In this document: one piece after another, positions 23,715-32,478 of the stretch
Numbering within the stretch: position 1 is the stretch's first letter
Layout: every line of letters starts with the position of its first letter
Source: Aurantimonas endophytica
Lineage (GTDB): Bacteria > Pseudomonadota > Alphaproteobacteria > Rhizobiales > Rhizobiaceae
Direction of reading: 5' to 3'
DNA: 64,000 nt
Assembly (NCBI RefSeq): GCF_014196845.1
Contig: NZ_JACIEM010000002.1
Span: 1 to 64,000 of the forward strand
Program-made: the position numbers and the translations under genes
Notes under the pieces: generated by a model
What the model saw: only the letters and a program-made list of their open reading frames with translations
What the model was told of the DNA's origin: nothing
The model's database searches: none

Positions 23715-24971
23715 TCAGGCTGTCCGCGGCTTCGTGCTCTCGGCGCGCGCGTTTGCCGGGGCTGCTGCCGGGGCTGCCGACCGAGGCGGAAGCCGCAACG
23801 GTACCGGCGAGTGCCCGGCAACCGGATTGGTCGCGACAGGCTTGCCTGCCGGGCGAGCAACCTTCGAGGCGACCCGCCACCAGTCGAGGTAGCGGGCAAG
23901 CGCGATCTGGATCGAGAGGCCGCCGCCGATCAGCAACGTGTCGAACAGGATGTCGGGGATCTGGTCATGCTTGATGACCTGCCCGAGCAGCGACAGGACC
24001 GTTCCGACCGCAAAGATCGGCAGCGAGTGCCGGCCGAGCATGGCGAAGACATTGTCCCGGGTGACGCGGGAGAAGGGCGAACTGGGCGCGGCATTGGCGA
24101 AAAGATAGCAGACCGCCAGTATGTGCAGGAGCCGCGGGACGCTGACATAGGTCTTGTCGAAGCCGGTCAGCATCATCGGCAATGAAGACGCGCCCCAGAG
24201 CCACCAAAGGTCGAGGCGGATCGTCAGGAACGACACGAAGACATAGCCGAGCGCCGCGAAGAACAGCCATTTTCGATAGGGGAAGCCCGCCTTGCCCTCG
24301 ATCCGCCGGAACCCGCAATAGAGTCCGATCGCGAAGATCAGCTGCCAGGCGAACGGGTTGAAGAACCATCCGCCCGGCAGCGGGTAGGCCGGCACGTCGA
24401 TGCGAAAGATGTAGGCGGCGAACCACATGGCGATGGCCGCGGCCAGCATCACATTGCGGCTGATCCCCGCCAGAAAGAGATGCAGCGGCAGCATCAGCAG
24501 CAGCACCGAGTACATCGGCAGGATGTTCACGTAGCCGAGCTGGTGGCCGAGGCTGGCAAAGCCGACCATCGTCTCCAGCGGCATCGTGAGGAACTGGGAG
24601 AGCCCGATATTGCGCATGATCGCGCCTTCGCCCAGCGCCAGCGCGCCCCAGGAGAAGATCGCCACGGCGGCCATCGTCAGGGTGATGTGGACGAGATAGA
24701 GGACGCCCGCCCGCCGGGCCGCGCGCAGCGAGGCGATCAGCCGCTCGCCGCCCAGGAAGAGCCGGCCATAGGCGAAGGCCGAGGCAAAGCCGGCGAGAAA
24801 GACGAAGAGTTCGGCCGCGTCGGAGAAGCCGAAATTGCGCGAGGTGAAATTCTCCCAGTAGTTTCCGGGAATGTGGTTGACGAAGATCATCGCCAGCGCG
24901 ACGCCGCGCCAGAAATCGACGCGCTGATCACGCAGTTGGATGGCGGCAGTAGGGGACGCGACGATGGTCAT
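23715..24971 (-). CDS. opgC: OpgC-type membrane acyl/succinyltransferase for periplasmic glucans
   Basis: A 418-residue inner-membrane protein with about ten hydrophobic segments. The early sequence RDQRVDFWRGVALAMIFVNHIPGN (from residue 14) and SDAAELFVFLAGFASAFAYG are signatures of the OpgC family, which adds succinyl groups to osmoregulated periplasmic glucans. It is the last gene of the opg operon, 16 bases after opgH. The C-terminal 45 residues are a Pro/Ala-rich cytoplasmic or periplasmic tail. Confidence 0.87.
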   Translation of the reverse strand: MTIVASPTAAIQLRDQRVDFWRGVALAMIFVNHIPGNYWENFTSRNFGFSDAAELFVFLAGFASAFAYGRLFLGGERLIASLRAARRAGVLYLVHITLTMAAVAIFSWGALALGEGAIMRNIGLSQFLTMPLETMVGFASLGHQLGYVNILPMYSVLLLMLPLHLFLAGISRNVMLAAAIAMWFAAYIFRIDVPAYPLPGGWFFNPFAWQLIFAIGLYCGFRRIEGKAGFPYRKWLFFAALGYVFVSFLTIRLDLWWLWGASSLPMMLTGFDKTYVSVPRLLHILAVCYLFANAAPSSPFSRVTRDNVFAMLGRHSLPIFAVGTVLSLLGQVIKHDQIPDILFDTLLIGGGLSIQIALARYLDWWRVASKVARPAGKPVATNPVAGHSPVPLRLPPRSAAPAAAPANARAESTKPRTA

Positions 24972-24987
24972 ACTGATGAATTAGGAC

Positions 24988-26790
24988 TCAAGCGGGATCT
25001 GGCAGCATCCCTGGTCCCTTCATCGTGTCATTCTCAAGGTCGGGTTGATGCCGGTCGAGGCGGGCGAGGCGTTGACGCCAGATCGCCGCATCGCGGATCA
25101 CCGGCTCGGGATCTGCCTCGAAGGGCGTCTCGAACAGATGATGGCGACGCGCCCAGTCGCCGAGAGCGGGGCTGCCCGTGGCACTGATCAGCAGCGGCGC
25201 GGCCACCAGCGGCAGGGCGATGGGCAGCGTCCAGAGCAGGAGATCCGGCGCATAATTGATGGTCGCAAGCAGCACGGCCGCGCCCGCCAGCACCATCCAC
25301 CAGCTCGCCTGGAAGGCGGTGGCGAGCGGCAGACTGCCGTCCTCGCGTTCGCTCGCCGGCCAGCCGGCATCGGCCCCGACAAGGATTTCGGCTACGGCCT
25401 TCGACTGGAACATCATCATGACCGGGGCGAGAATGCTGGTCATCACCAGCTCGACCGTCGCGCCGGCCAGGACCGACAGGGCCCCGCCGAAGCGCCGACG
25501 CCGCTTCGTCAACGCGCTGCCGAAGGTGATCAGCGTCTTCGGCAGCAGCAGGAGGACGAAGATGCCGAAAAGCAGCAGCAGCGCCTTCTGCGTCTCCGGG
25601 CGCGGGAACACCGGGAACAGCGAATCCGCCGGGAAGTAGTTGGGTTCGGGGGCAAGAATCGGGTCGAGCAGGCTGACGATCAGGAACATCAGCCAGATCG
25701 GCGAGGCGGCGTAGGCCATGATGCCGCTGACGAGCGCGACGCGGCTCCAGGGCTTCAGGCCGGGTGCGCCGAGCAGCTTGCCGTGCTGCAGGTTGCCCTG
25801 GCACCAGCGCCGGTCGCGCTTGGCGTATTCGATGATGTTGGAGGGGGCTTCCTCGTAGGAGCCTTCGAGGTCCGGGTCGACGCGCACCTTGTAGCCGCCG
25901 CGTGCAAGAAGCGCCGCCTCGACGAAATCGTGGCTGAGGATGTGGCCGCCGAAGGGCGGGCGACCCTTGAGCGTCGGCAGGCCGCAGCATGCGGCGAAGG
26001 CCCGCACCCGGATGATGGCGTTGTGCCCCCAGAAGGGCCCTTCGCGCCCCTGGAGGGCGGCGATGCCGCGGGAGAAGATCGGCGAGAAGAGCGCTGCGGA
26101 AAACTGCAAGGCCCGGCCAAACAAGGTCCGCCGGCCGATGATCAGCGGCTGCGTCTGCAGAAGGGCGAGCTCGGGATCCTCGTCCATGCGCGCCACCATC
26201 TGGACGATGGTCTCCGGCCGCATCAGGCTGTCGGCGTCGAGGACCAGCATGTAGTCGTACGCGCCGCCGCTATTGGTGACGAAATCCTCGATATTGCCGG
26301 CCTTGCGACCGACATTCTTCTCCCGATGCCGGTAGTAGAGACGCCCCGCGACCCCGAGTTCGGCGAGCAGGAGTCGGGTGCCCTCGCGCTCGGCGTCGAC
26401 ACACTCGGACCGGGTCGAGTCGCTCAGGACATGGACGTGAAACCGGTCGAGCTGGCCGATGCGGCGAAGCCCTTCGATCATCGCGGCGACGCGCGCGAAA
26501 ACAGCCCGCGCGTCCTCGTTGTAGACGGGAACCAGGATCGCGGTCCGGCTGTCGCTGCGCCAGCGTGCGGCATCGACGATGAGGCGCGGTGGCTGCGGCA
26601 CCATGATGCCCGCAAGGGCCATGTTGAAGCCCCACGCCAGCCAAAGGCAACAGAGCATCAGGAGCCCGACCTGCACGAAATGCAGGTTCGTCACCCCGTT
26701 TACCGTCACGACGACGAAGAACAGATAGGTCGCGACCGCAGCGAGGAGAGCCGAGGCAACGGCGAATACAATCCGCTTGAGCGTGATCAA
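24988..26790 (-). CDS. opgH: Glucans biosynthesis glucosyltransferase H
   Basis: A 600-residue membrane GT2 glycosyltransferase that builds the glucan backbone from UDP-glucose and moves it across the inner membrane. Two N-terminal helices (about 5-60) precede the catalytic domain. That domain shows VPVYNEDA (from 87), DADS at 185-188, HDFVEA at 287-292 and the product-channel motif RDRRWCQGN at 325-333. Several C-terminal membrane helices follow. It is shorter than the 847-residue E. coli protein, as in other alphaproteobacteria. It follows opgI by 72 bases. Confidence 0.93.
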   Translation of the reverse strand: MITLKRIVFAVASALLAAVATYLFFVVVTVNGVTNLHFVQVGLLMLCCLWLAWGFNMALAGIMVPQPPRLIVDAARWRSDSRTAILVPVYNEDARAVFARVAAMIEGLRRIGQLDRFHVHVLSDSTRSECVDAEREGTRLLLAELGVAGRLYYRHREKNVGRKAGNIEDFVTNSGGAYDYMLVLDADSLMRPETIVQMVARMDEDPELALLQTQPLIIGRRTLFGRALQFSAALFSPIFSRGIAALQGREGPFWGHNAIIRVRAFAACCGLPTLKGRPPFGGHILSHDFVEAALLARGGYKVRVDPDLEGSYEEAPSNIIEYAKRDRRWCQGNLQHGKLLGAPGLKPWSRVALVSGIMAYAASPIWLMFLIVSLLDPILAPEPNYFPADSLFPVFPRPETQKALLLLFGIFVLLLLPKTLITFGSALTKRRRRFGGALSVLAGATVELVMTSILAPVMMMFQSKAVAEILVGADAGWPASEREDGSLPLATAFQASWWMVLAGAAVLLATINYAPDLLLWTLPIALPLVAAPLLISATGSPALGDWARRHHLFETPFEADPEPVIRDAAIWRQRLARLDRHQPDLENDTMKGPGMLPDPA

Positions 26791-26862
26791 CGCCGTCTTC
26801 CTTCCCTGACCGTCACGCTGGCGCTCGACACGTGCCGGCCGTTATGGTCGTGCCGGCCCTGC

Positions 26863-27171
26863 TCAGCGACCCAGCGAGAGCTTCGCAAATCCGGCGCCCA
26901 ACGAAAACCGCCGACGCGCCGAAGTCAGCTGCTGGGTCGGCATCGTCAGCGTGGCGGAGGGTGCAGGAACCGCGATCGTGCGAAGCAGGGACGCAGCCTC
27001 GCTCTGCGAGTGACGGGCCGACGTCAGAATGTCGTCGGCGTCGCTGTCGGACCGTCCCTCGGCGCGAAGCCGCTCGCAGAGCGCACTCGCGATCACCTCG
27101 TCCGAAAGGTCCGGACGGCCGATCAGGGAACCCAGATTCGTCTGCATGTCGATATTTGCCACGGTGCTCAT
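26863..27171 (-). CDS. opgI: Small opg-operon protein, OpgI-like by position
   Basis: A 102-residue soluble protein with a mixed-charge N-terminal half (DEVIASALCERLRAEGRSDSDADDIL) and a basic C-terminus. No known motif is visible. Its ATG overlaps the opgG stop as ATGA and it precedes opgH, so it is almost certainly translated. The order opgG-small gene-opgH-opgC is that of the Rhodobacter sphaeroides opgGIHC operon, where OpgI is a small protein of unclear role. The symbol rests on this position, not on sequence comparison. Confidence 0.7.
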   Translation of the reverse strand: MSTVANIDMQTNLGSLIGRPDLSDEVIASALCERLRAEGRSDSDADDILTSARHSQSEAASLLRTIAVPAPSATLTMPTQQLTSARRRFSLGAGFAKLSLGR

Positions 27172-28778
27172 ACGGTGCCCGTCCATTGATAGAGCCAAGT
27201 CTCGCTTATAATGCGCTGCAGCATGGAAAGTTTCACCCGCATTTCCACGGGATCCGAATCCTGTCGCTCGACTTCCAGCGACAGGCGCCAACCGCCTCCC
27301 GGAAGCCGGGACATCCCGGAGTGAAGCAGCACTGCATTGCCAGAAATGTCGATCAGGGGCTGGAGTTCCGCATCGTCCGGAAGGTTGGCGATGGTGCCGC
27401 CCTCGAAATTGATGGCAAAGCGCCGCGCCGACGGATTCGGGTCGGTGGCGGCGGCATTGCCGCCGACGCCCACGAACGTGCCCGACACCGTCGCGAGACT
27501 CGAAGGCGGCTGCGCATCGAGTCCCCACGACATGCGATAGCGAAATTCCAGCGCGCTGCCGGCAGTCGGCCGGGCTTCCGGCACCCAGAAGGCAACGATG
27601 TTGTCGTTGGCCTCGGAATCGGTCGGAATCTCCGCCAGGGCGATCGTCCCGACGCCCCAGTCGCCCAGCATCTCGACCAGCAGCGATGGGCGCAACTCGT
27701 AGCGGGCTTCGGTATCCTCGTAGCTCGCGAAGTCGCGATCCCGCTGCAGCAGGCCGAAGGAGCGCGGGCTCGTCTCCCGGAAGAACGACAGGGCCAGCGT
27801 CTGCGGGTTCTTCAACGGCCGCCAGAGCCGCTCCCCATCGGCCCGTTCGATGCAGAGCCCGTCGCTGTCGTGGACCTCGGGACGGAAATCGTCCCGTCCC
27901 GCCCGATCGTTCTCGCCGAAGGTGAACATCGAGGTCAGCGGCGCGATTCCGAGCCTCGAGACCTCGTTGCGGAAATACAGGCGGTTGGAGACCTCGACCT
28001 CGGTCTGCATGCCGGGCGTGATGACGAACAGGAAGGCGCCGGCGACGCTCGGACTGTCGAGTTCGGCCATCAGGCGGATGGCATGCTCGCCCGGGCGCGG
28101 CGCGTCGATGTAGAAGGCGTTGAAGCGCGGAAACTCCTCCTGCTCGCCCGTCGCGGTATTGATCGCGAGGCCGCGCGCCGACAGGCCGTAGCGGGTGCCG
28201 ACGCCGAGCGCGCGAAAGTAGCTAGCGCCCAGGAACGTCACCAGCTCGTCGTAGTAGTCAGGCCGCTGGAGCGGCGCATGAATTCGGAAGCCGGCGACAC
28301 CGGCGAGGCCGATGCCCTGGAAGGCGGCCGGATCGAGCGGCGGCCGGTATTCGAAATCCTCCGACGTGAAGGTGTGCGGCTGGTAAATTCCGTCCCGGCC
28401 GATGAACACGTGGGTGGTTTCCCGGAATATCCATCCCGGGTGAAACGCCTGGAGATGGAAGTCGACCGGCTCGGCGCGCCACAGCGCATGATCGGGGCGA
28501 TAACGGATCGCCCGGTGCTGGTCGTAATCGAGATTGGCGACGACGTCCGGCAACTCGTTCGCCGGCGCCTCGTAGGGGCGGGTGGCGCGCTCGCGCATCT
28601 GCTCGGAGAGCACGTCGAACGTGAACGGTGCATCCGGCGTGCCGACATTCGCATTGACCGGCTGCTGGGGAGCAGCGGTGTCCTGGGCGAAGGCGGTGGG
28701 GGGAATGAGCGATGCCAGCCCGGCGGCGAGCGCCGTCTTGAGTGCAGTGCGGCGGGACGCGTTATTCAGGTTCTTCAC
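27168..28778 (-). CDS. opgG: Periplasmic glucan biosynthesis protein OpgG (Tat-exported)
   Basis: A 536-residue periplasmic protein needed for glucan branching or release. The N-terminus has a twin-arginine signal (SRRTALK at residues 8-14, hydrophobic core to about 31). Later family motifs include FDVLSEQM, YRPDHALWR and FFRETSPRSFGLLQRDRDF. In E. coli the Tat-dependent paralogue is OpgD and OpgG uses Sec, so this could equally be called OpgD-like. The operon context favours opgG. It heads opgG-opgI-opgH-opgC, with a candidate promoter at 28840-28867. Confidence 0.88.
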   Translation of the reverse strand: MKNLNNASRRTALKTALAAGLASLIPPTAFAQDTAAPQQPVNANVGTPDAPFTFDVLSEQMRERATRPYEAPANELPDVVANLDYDQHRAIRYRPDHALWRAEPVDFHLQAFHPGWIFRETTHVFIGRDGIYQPHTFTSEDFEYRPPLDPAAFQGIGLAGVAGFRIHAPLQRPDYYDELVTFLGASYFRALGVGTRYGLSARGLAINTATGEQEEFPRFNAFYIDAPRPGEHAIRLMAELDSPSVAGAFLFVITPGMQTEVEVSNRLYFRNEVSRLGIAPLTSMFTFGENDRAGRDDFRPEVHDSDGLCIERADGERLWRPLKNPQTLALSFFRETSPRSFGLLQRDRDFASYEDTEARYELRPSLLVEMLGDWGVGTIALAEIPTDSEANDNIVAFWVPEARPTAGSALEFRYRMSWGLDAQPPSSLATVSGTFVGVGGNAAATDPNPSARRFAINFEGGTIANLPDDAELQPLIDISGNAVLLHSGMSRLPGGGWRLSLEVERQDSDPVEMRVKLSMLQRIISETWLYQWTGTV

Positions 28779-28839
28779 GGGGCGCTAGCGGCTCTGGTGA
28801 GATTTCAATGGCGCCCAGAATAGGCACGATTGCGACAAT

Positions 28840-28867
28840 TGAATAGCTAAGGCTGGGCAGCCGTCAA
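28840..28867 (-). promoter_or_regulatory. Candidate sigma-70 promoter of the opg operon
   Basis: On the minus strand TTGACG (28867-28862) is separated by 16 bases from TATTCA (28845-28840), about 60 bases before the opgG start. The region 28779-28900 is clearly richer in A and T than its surroundings. Confidence 0.5.
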
Positions 28868-28901
28868 AATATTGCAGTGCATGATGAACGATCGGAGAAA
28901 C

Positions 28902-28938
28902 GGCCGCTCCGGCGCCCTCAGAAGCCGCCGGAGCGGCC
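28902..28938 (-). terminator. 13-bp perfect inverted repeat at the end of galM
   Basis: Bases 28902-28914 and 28926-28938 are perfect complements with an 11-base loop, and the galM stop (28918-28920) lies in the loop. On the minus strand it is followed by GTTTCT, a weak T-tract. It probably ends galM transcription before the opg promoter. Confidence 0.6.
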
Positions 28939-29898
28939 CGGGTGACTGAACCGATAACGGCTCGAATGCCGGTAGCGCTCGCCCGGACGAAGCAGCGCCT
29001 GCGGAAATTCCGGCCGGTTTGGCGCGTCGGGCCAGACCTGCGGCTCGAGTGCTGCGGCCGCACGCGACCGTATCGGCCGCCCGGCAAGATCGATAACGCT
29101 GCCATCGAGCTTCGAGCCGTCATAGACCTGCAGGCCGGGCTCGCTCGTCTGCAGCGTCATCGTCAGGCCCGTCTGCGGCCCGGTGAGGATCGCCGCCGGT
29201 TGCAGCGACGCCGAGCGTTCGCCGGCGAGGCAGAAATTATGGTCGAGAAGATCGGGCGCATCGCGCAGCTTGCGCGGGGCGCGGAAGTCGAAGCCGCTGC
29301 CTTCCACCGGCAGGATGCGCCCGTCGGGCAAGGTGCCCGCATCGATCGGCAGATAGTCGTCGGCGAAGACCTGCAGCAGATGGTCGCCGACATCCTCGCT
29401 GCCGTCGAGGTTGAAATAGAGATGGGAGCTGAGATTGACGACGGTCGCGCGGTCGGTCTCCGCCTCGTAGGTGATGGCCAGTTCGCCATCCGTGGAGACC
29501 GCGAAGGTGGCGCGGCAGGTCAGGCGCCCGGGATAACCCCCTTCGCCGTCCTCGGACACATGAACCAGCGTGACCCGGTCCGGGTGCTGTGCCTCGATGG
29601 TCCACGCGCGCGTCGAAAATCCGTCCGGGCCCCCATGCAGATGATTGGGTGGGTCGTTGCAGGCAAGCTGGTAGTCGACCCCGTCGATGGTCAGGTGGCC
29701 GGCGTCGATGCGGTTGGCGAAGCGACCCACCGTCGCGCCGAGATAGTCGCGATTACCGTTTTCGTAGTGCGCCAGATCAGCGGCGCCCACGACGAGCGAG
29801 TGGTCGTATCCGGCCAGACGAAGCGCGCGGACCGCGGCGCCCGCCGTGACGATCTCGGCGCTGAGCGTGCCGCTGTCGATGATGATGGTCTGGGCCAC
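28918..29898 (-). CDS. galM: Aldose 1-epimerase (galactose mutarotase)
   Basis: A 326-residue cytoplasmic enzyme that interconverts alpha and beta anomers of hexoses. NHLHGGPDGFSTRAW near residue 85 carries the first catalytic His, NLSSHLYFNLDGSE near 155 the second, and the late glutamate of the galactose mutarotase fold lies in the DNA encoding EFPQ. Family length is normal (about 330-340). Placed upstream of the opg operon but separated by a strong hairpin and a new promoter, it is likely independent. Confidence 0.87.
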   Translation of the reverse strand: MAQTIIIDSGTLSAEIVTAGAAVRALRLAGYDHSLVVGAADLAHYENGNRDYLGATVGRFANRIDAGHLTIDGVDYQLACNDPPNHLHGGPDGFSTRAWTIEAQHPDRVTLVHVSEDGEGGYPGRLTCRATFAVSTDGELAITYEAETDRATVVNLSSHLYFNLDGSEDVGDHLLQVFADDYLPIDAGTLPDGRILPVEGSGFDFRAPRKLRDAPDLLDHNFCLAGERSASLQPAAILTGPQTGLTMTLQTSEPGLQVYDGSKLDGSVIDLAGRPIRSRAAAALEPQVWPDAPNRPEFPQALLRPGERYRHSSRYRFSHPGRSGGF

Positions 29899-29982
29899 GC
29901 CGCCGTCCCTCTGCCGCGCCTTTTCGTTCCCATCGCAGGCGCCGTGTCGGGCGTCAATGCGCGGGCCGAAGCGCCCGGCCGA

Positions 29983-30471
29983 TCAGCGAAGCCGGCGAAG
30001 CTTCTGCGTCAGGAGTTCGCCGGTCCGCGACAGCGAGCGGTCGAGGACTTCCAGATCCTCCGAAGGGATCGAGGCGACCAGATCGGTTTCGAGGCGCCGC
30101 CAGACGTTCCGGATCGACGCCTGCGCCTTCTCGCCGAGCGGCGTCAGCTGCACCATCGTCCGGCGCGCGTCGCGGCTGTTGGCGATACGGGCGACGAGAT
30201 CTTTCTCGATCAGCCGGTCGAGCATCTTCGAGACCGTGGAGGGCCGCACGGCGAGTTGTTCGGCCAGCGTCGAGACGCTGACCGGGGCATTCGGGTCGAG
30301 CCGGTCGAGCAACTGGTCCTGGCCGGGATGCAAGTCGATCTCGGCAAGCAGGAGGGCGAGAAAGGCCCGGGTCGACTTGGCGATCGACAGCAGCGACGGC
30401 ACGATGACCGGTGCGCCGATGTCGAGGTGCCGAGGGTCGGCGGAGCTTTGAATGGGTGATTGCGTATCCAT
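29983..30471 (-). CDS. MarR-family transcriptional regulator
   Basis: A 162-residue winged-helix protein. The DNA-binding part spans about residues 50-115 (LLDRLDPNAPVSVSTLAEQLAVRPSTVSKMLDRLIEKDLVAR, then the wing SRDARRTMVQLTPLGE). The flanking helices would form the dimer interface. ATG 30471 is chosen because the preceding 43 codons are not MarR-like. It is divergent from the DHFR-like gene, and a near-palindrome in the shared promoter region is a likely operator. Confidence 0.87.
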   Translation of the reverse strand: MDTQSPIQSSADPRHLDIGAPVIVPSLLSIAKSTRAFLALLLAEIDLHPGQDQLLDRLDPNAPVSVSTLAEQLAVRPSTVSKMLDRLIEKDLVARIANSRDARRTMVQLTPLGEKAQASIRNVWRRLETDLVASIPSEDLEVLDRSLSRTGELLTQKLRRLR

Positions 30472-30504
30472 GAAGCGCCTTAGAACCCATAGCCGGGCGA
30501 CGAA

Positions 30505-30521
30505 CATTATATTGGTATATG
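30505..30521. promoter_or_regulatory. Near-palindromic AT-rich site, candidate MarR operator
   Basis: CATTATA (30505-30511) and TATATG (30516-30521) form an imperfect inverted repeat with one extra T in the left arm and a TTGG centre. It lies 34 bases upstream of the marR start, in the region shared with the divergent DHFR-like gene, and is AT-rich in an otherwise very GC-rich segment. Confidence 0.45.
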
Positions 30522-30611
30522 TGAAGCCAACTATTCTTCCGGTGGGAGGGTTCCCGTACCCTGGCTCGCGAGCGACGCGACGACCTGCCGCGCACAGCAC
30601 AAAGGACCGGA

Positions 30612-31031
30612 ATGGCGGACGTGAGGGTGATTTGCGCCATCGGGCGCAGCGGACAGCTCGGTCTCGATGGCGGCATGCCCTGGGAGGGGCGGCCGGAAAG
30701 GGCGTTTCTGGAGGATGTCGAGCGCTTCTTCGAGATCACCCGCGGCCACGTCCTGATCGCCGGTCCGCGCACGATCGCATCCTTTCCGGATTTCGCACGC
30801 GAGCACCGAACCCTGGTCGAAATCCGGTCATCCGACCAGCCCGAAGAGGTGCTTTCGCGCTTTCCCGACCGCGTCGTCTATGTCGGCGGCGGCCCGGCGG
30901 TGTGGGACGTCTACGCCCGTTTCGTGCGGCATTGGGACATCAACACGCTGCCCTATGACGGCGAGGCCGATACCTGGTTCGACCCCGCCTGGCTGCTCGC
31001 GGCGGGCACACGCCGGCAACCGCCTGGCTGA
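30612..31031 (+). CDS. Short dihydrofolate reductase-like protein
   Basis: A 139-residue protein resembling DHFR. It has GLDGGMPWEG near residue 17 (compare the E. coli Met20 loop), a helix with acidic residues, GHVLIAGPRTIASFPDF (NADPH side) near 45-61, and VYVGGGPAVWDVYA near 88-101. It ends DINTLPYDGEADTWFD. It is about 20 residues shorter than typical DHFRs, mainly between the strands, so activity is uncertain. AAGGA precedes the ATG. It converges with the pabCAB operon, which feeds folate synthesis, a suggestive neighbour. Confidence 0.7.
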   Translation: MADVRVICAIGRSGQLGLDGGMPWEGRPERAFLEDVERFFEITRGHVLIAGPRTIASFPDFAREHRTLVEIRSSDQPEEVLSRFPDRVVYVGGGPAVWDVYARFVRHWDINTLPYDGEADTWFDPAWLLAAGTRRQPPG

Positions 31032-31037
31032 GCGGGG

Positions 31038-31901
31038 TCAGCCTGGGTCGATCGTGGCCCCGAGATCACGCGGATCGACGCCGCATTCGGCGGCGATCGC
31101 CGTGCACAGGCCATGCATCAACCTGCCGATCCGCGGCTCGATCAGCCCTTCCGGCCGGCCGGGCAGTGTCGCGGGAGCGATCAGCCGCAGGCTGTTGGTG
31201 ACGAAGACCGAGCCGCGCGTGAGATCGTCCAGGGCAAGCGGTCGTTCGCGCGGCGTGAGGCCGAAGTCGGCGGCATGGGCGAGTACCCAGCGCCGCGTGA
31301 TCCCGTCCAGGGCACCGTCGTCGAGCGGCGGCGTCGCCAGTTCGTCGCCGGTCAGCAGGAACAGATTGGCCAGCGCGGTACAGGCGACCCGCCCGACGCT
31401 GTTGAGGAACAGCGCCTCGTCCGCCCCTTCCTGTTGTGCCGCCCGCTGCGCGAGCACGGCGTCGAGATAGGCGAGCGACTTCAACTGCGCTGTCGGCGAA
31501 GTCTCGTTGCGACGGATCGGCGACAGCGCGAGGCGGAGCGGCGCGAACATGACGCCGGGTGCGAGGGGCGCCGAGGCACCGAGCAGCGTCGGCTTCGGCA
31601 CCGGGGGAAAGCCGAGACCGCGCGGCCCCGATCCCCGCGTCAGGGTCAGCCGGATCGAGCCGTTCTCCTGCCGCCGGGCGAGCGCGTCCATGGCGTCGGC
31701 GAGATCGCGTCGCGAAGCCGGGATCTCCAGTCGCGAGGCCGCCGCCGCCAGGCGATCGAGATGCGCGTCGGCGCAGAACACCGTCCCGCCCAGTACCAGC
31801 GACGTGTCGAAGACGCCGTCCGCCAGGAGCAGGCCCCGGTCGTCGGCCGCGACCGCGCGCTCGGCCGCAACGAACGCGCCGTCAAGCCAAATGTCGGCCA
31901 T
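31038..31901 (-). CDS. pabC: Aminodeoxychorismate lyase-like class IV PLP enzyme
   Basis: A 287-residue fold-type IV PLP protein. The cofactor lysine is Lys141 in AQLKSLAYLDAVLA, followed by EALFLNSVGRVACTALANLFLL (phosphate-binding and specificity region). Branched-chain or D-amino-acid transaminases share this fold. The call rests on its 20-base overlap with pabA and the adjacent pabB, which make aminodeoxychorismate; PabC then yields p-aminobenzoate and pyruvate. It is last in the minus-strand operon. Confidence 0.82.
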   Translation of the reverse strand: MADIWLDGAFVAAERAVAADDRGLLLADGVFDTSLVLGGTVFCADAHLDRLAAAASRLEIPASRRDLADAMDALARRQENGSIRLTLTRGSGPRGLGFPPVPKPTLLGASAPLAPGVMFAPLRLALSPIRRNETSPTAQLKSLAYLDAVLAQRAAQQEGADEALFLNSVGRVACTALANLFLLTGDELATPPLDDGALDGITRRWVLAHAADFGLTPRERPLALDDLTRGSVFVTNSLRLIAPATLPGRPEGLIEPRIGRLMHGLCTAIAAECGVDPRDLGATIDPG

Positions 31902-32478
31902 GCCAGCACTCCGCGAGATCGAGAAAGTTCCGGAAGATGCGCTCGCCGTCCTCGGTTAGCACCGATTCCGGGTGGAACTGGATGCCGTAGGTCGGGTGCG
32001 TCCGATGCGACAACGCCATGATCTCGCCTTCCGCCGAACGCGCGTCGATGGCAAGCCTCTCGCGCATCGCCGGGGTCTCCTCGACGATCAGCGAATGATA
32101 GCGCCCGACCGTCGTCGGTGCGCCAAATCCCGCGAAAAGCCGGATCCCGGCATGGTCCACCGTCGAGGCGCGGCCGTGCATCGGCCGGATTGCGCGCGTG
32201 ACCGTGCCCCCGAAGGCTTCCCCTATGACCTGATGACCGAGGCAGACGCCGAGGATCGGCACACGGCCGGACAGGCGCCGCACCAGCTCCAGCGAGATCC
32301 CCGCCTCCCGCGGGCTGCACGGCCCGGGCGAGATCACTACCGCTTCGACGCCGAGCGCCTCCACCGCCTCGACGCTCGTCGCATCGTTGCGCAGGATCGT
32401 CAGCTCTCCGCCGAGGCGCTCGATATAGCGGGCGACGTTGAAGACGAAGCTGTCGTAATTGTCGAGGACGAGGATCAC
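31882..32478 (-). CDS. pabA: Aminodeoxychorismate synthase glutamine amidotransferase subunit
   Basis: A 198-residue class I amidotransferase supplying ammonia to PabB. The family start ILVLDNYDSFVFNVARY begins right after the initiator. The nucleophile is Cys79 in GVCLGHQVIGEAFGG, with GIQFHPESVLTEDG near the C-terminus providing the His/Glu pair. The start is GTG 32478, overlapping the pabB stop as GTGA; the frame upstream is a shadow inside pabB. Anthranilate synthase component II is nearly identical in sequence, so the assignment depends on pabB and pabC. Confidence 0.88.
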   Translation of the reverse strand: MILVLDNYDSFVFNVARYIERLGGELTILRNDATSVEAVEALGVEAVVISPGPCSPREAGISLELVRRLSGRVPILGVCLGHQVIGEAFGGTVTRAIRPMHGRASTVDHAGIRLFAGFGAPTTVGRYHSLIVEETPAMRERLAIDARSAEGEIMALSHRTHPTYGIQFHPESVLTEDGERIFRNFLDLAECWHGRHLA

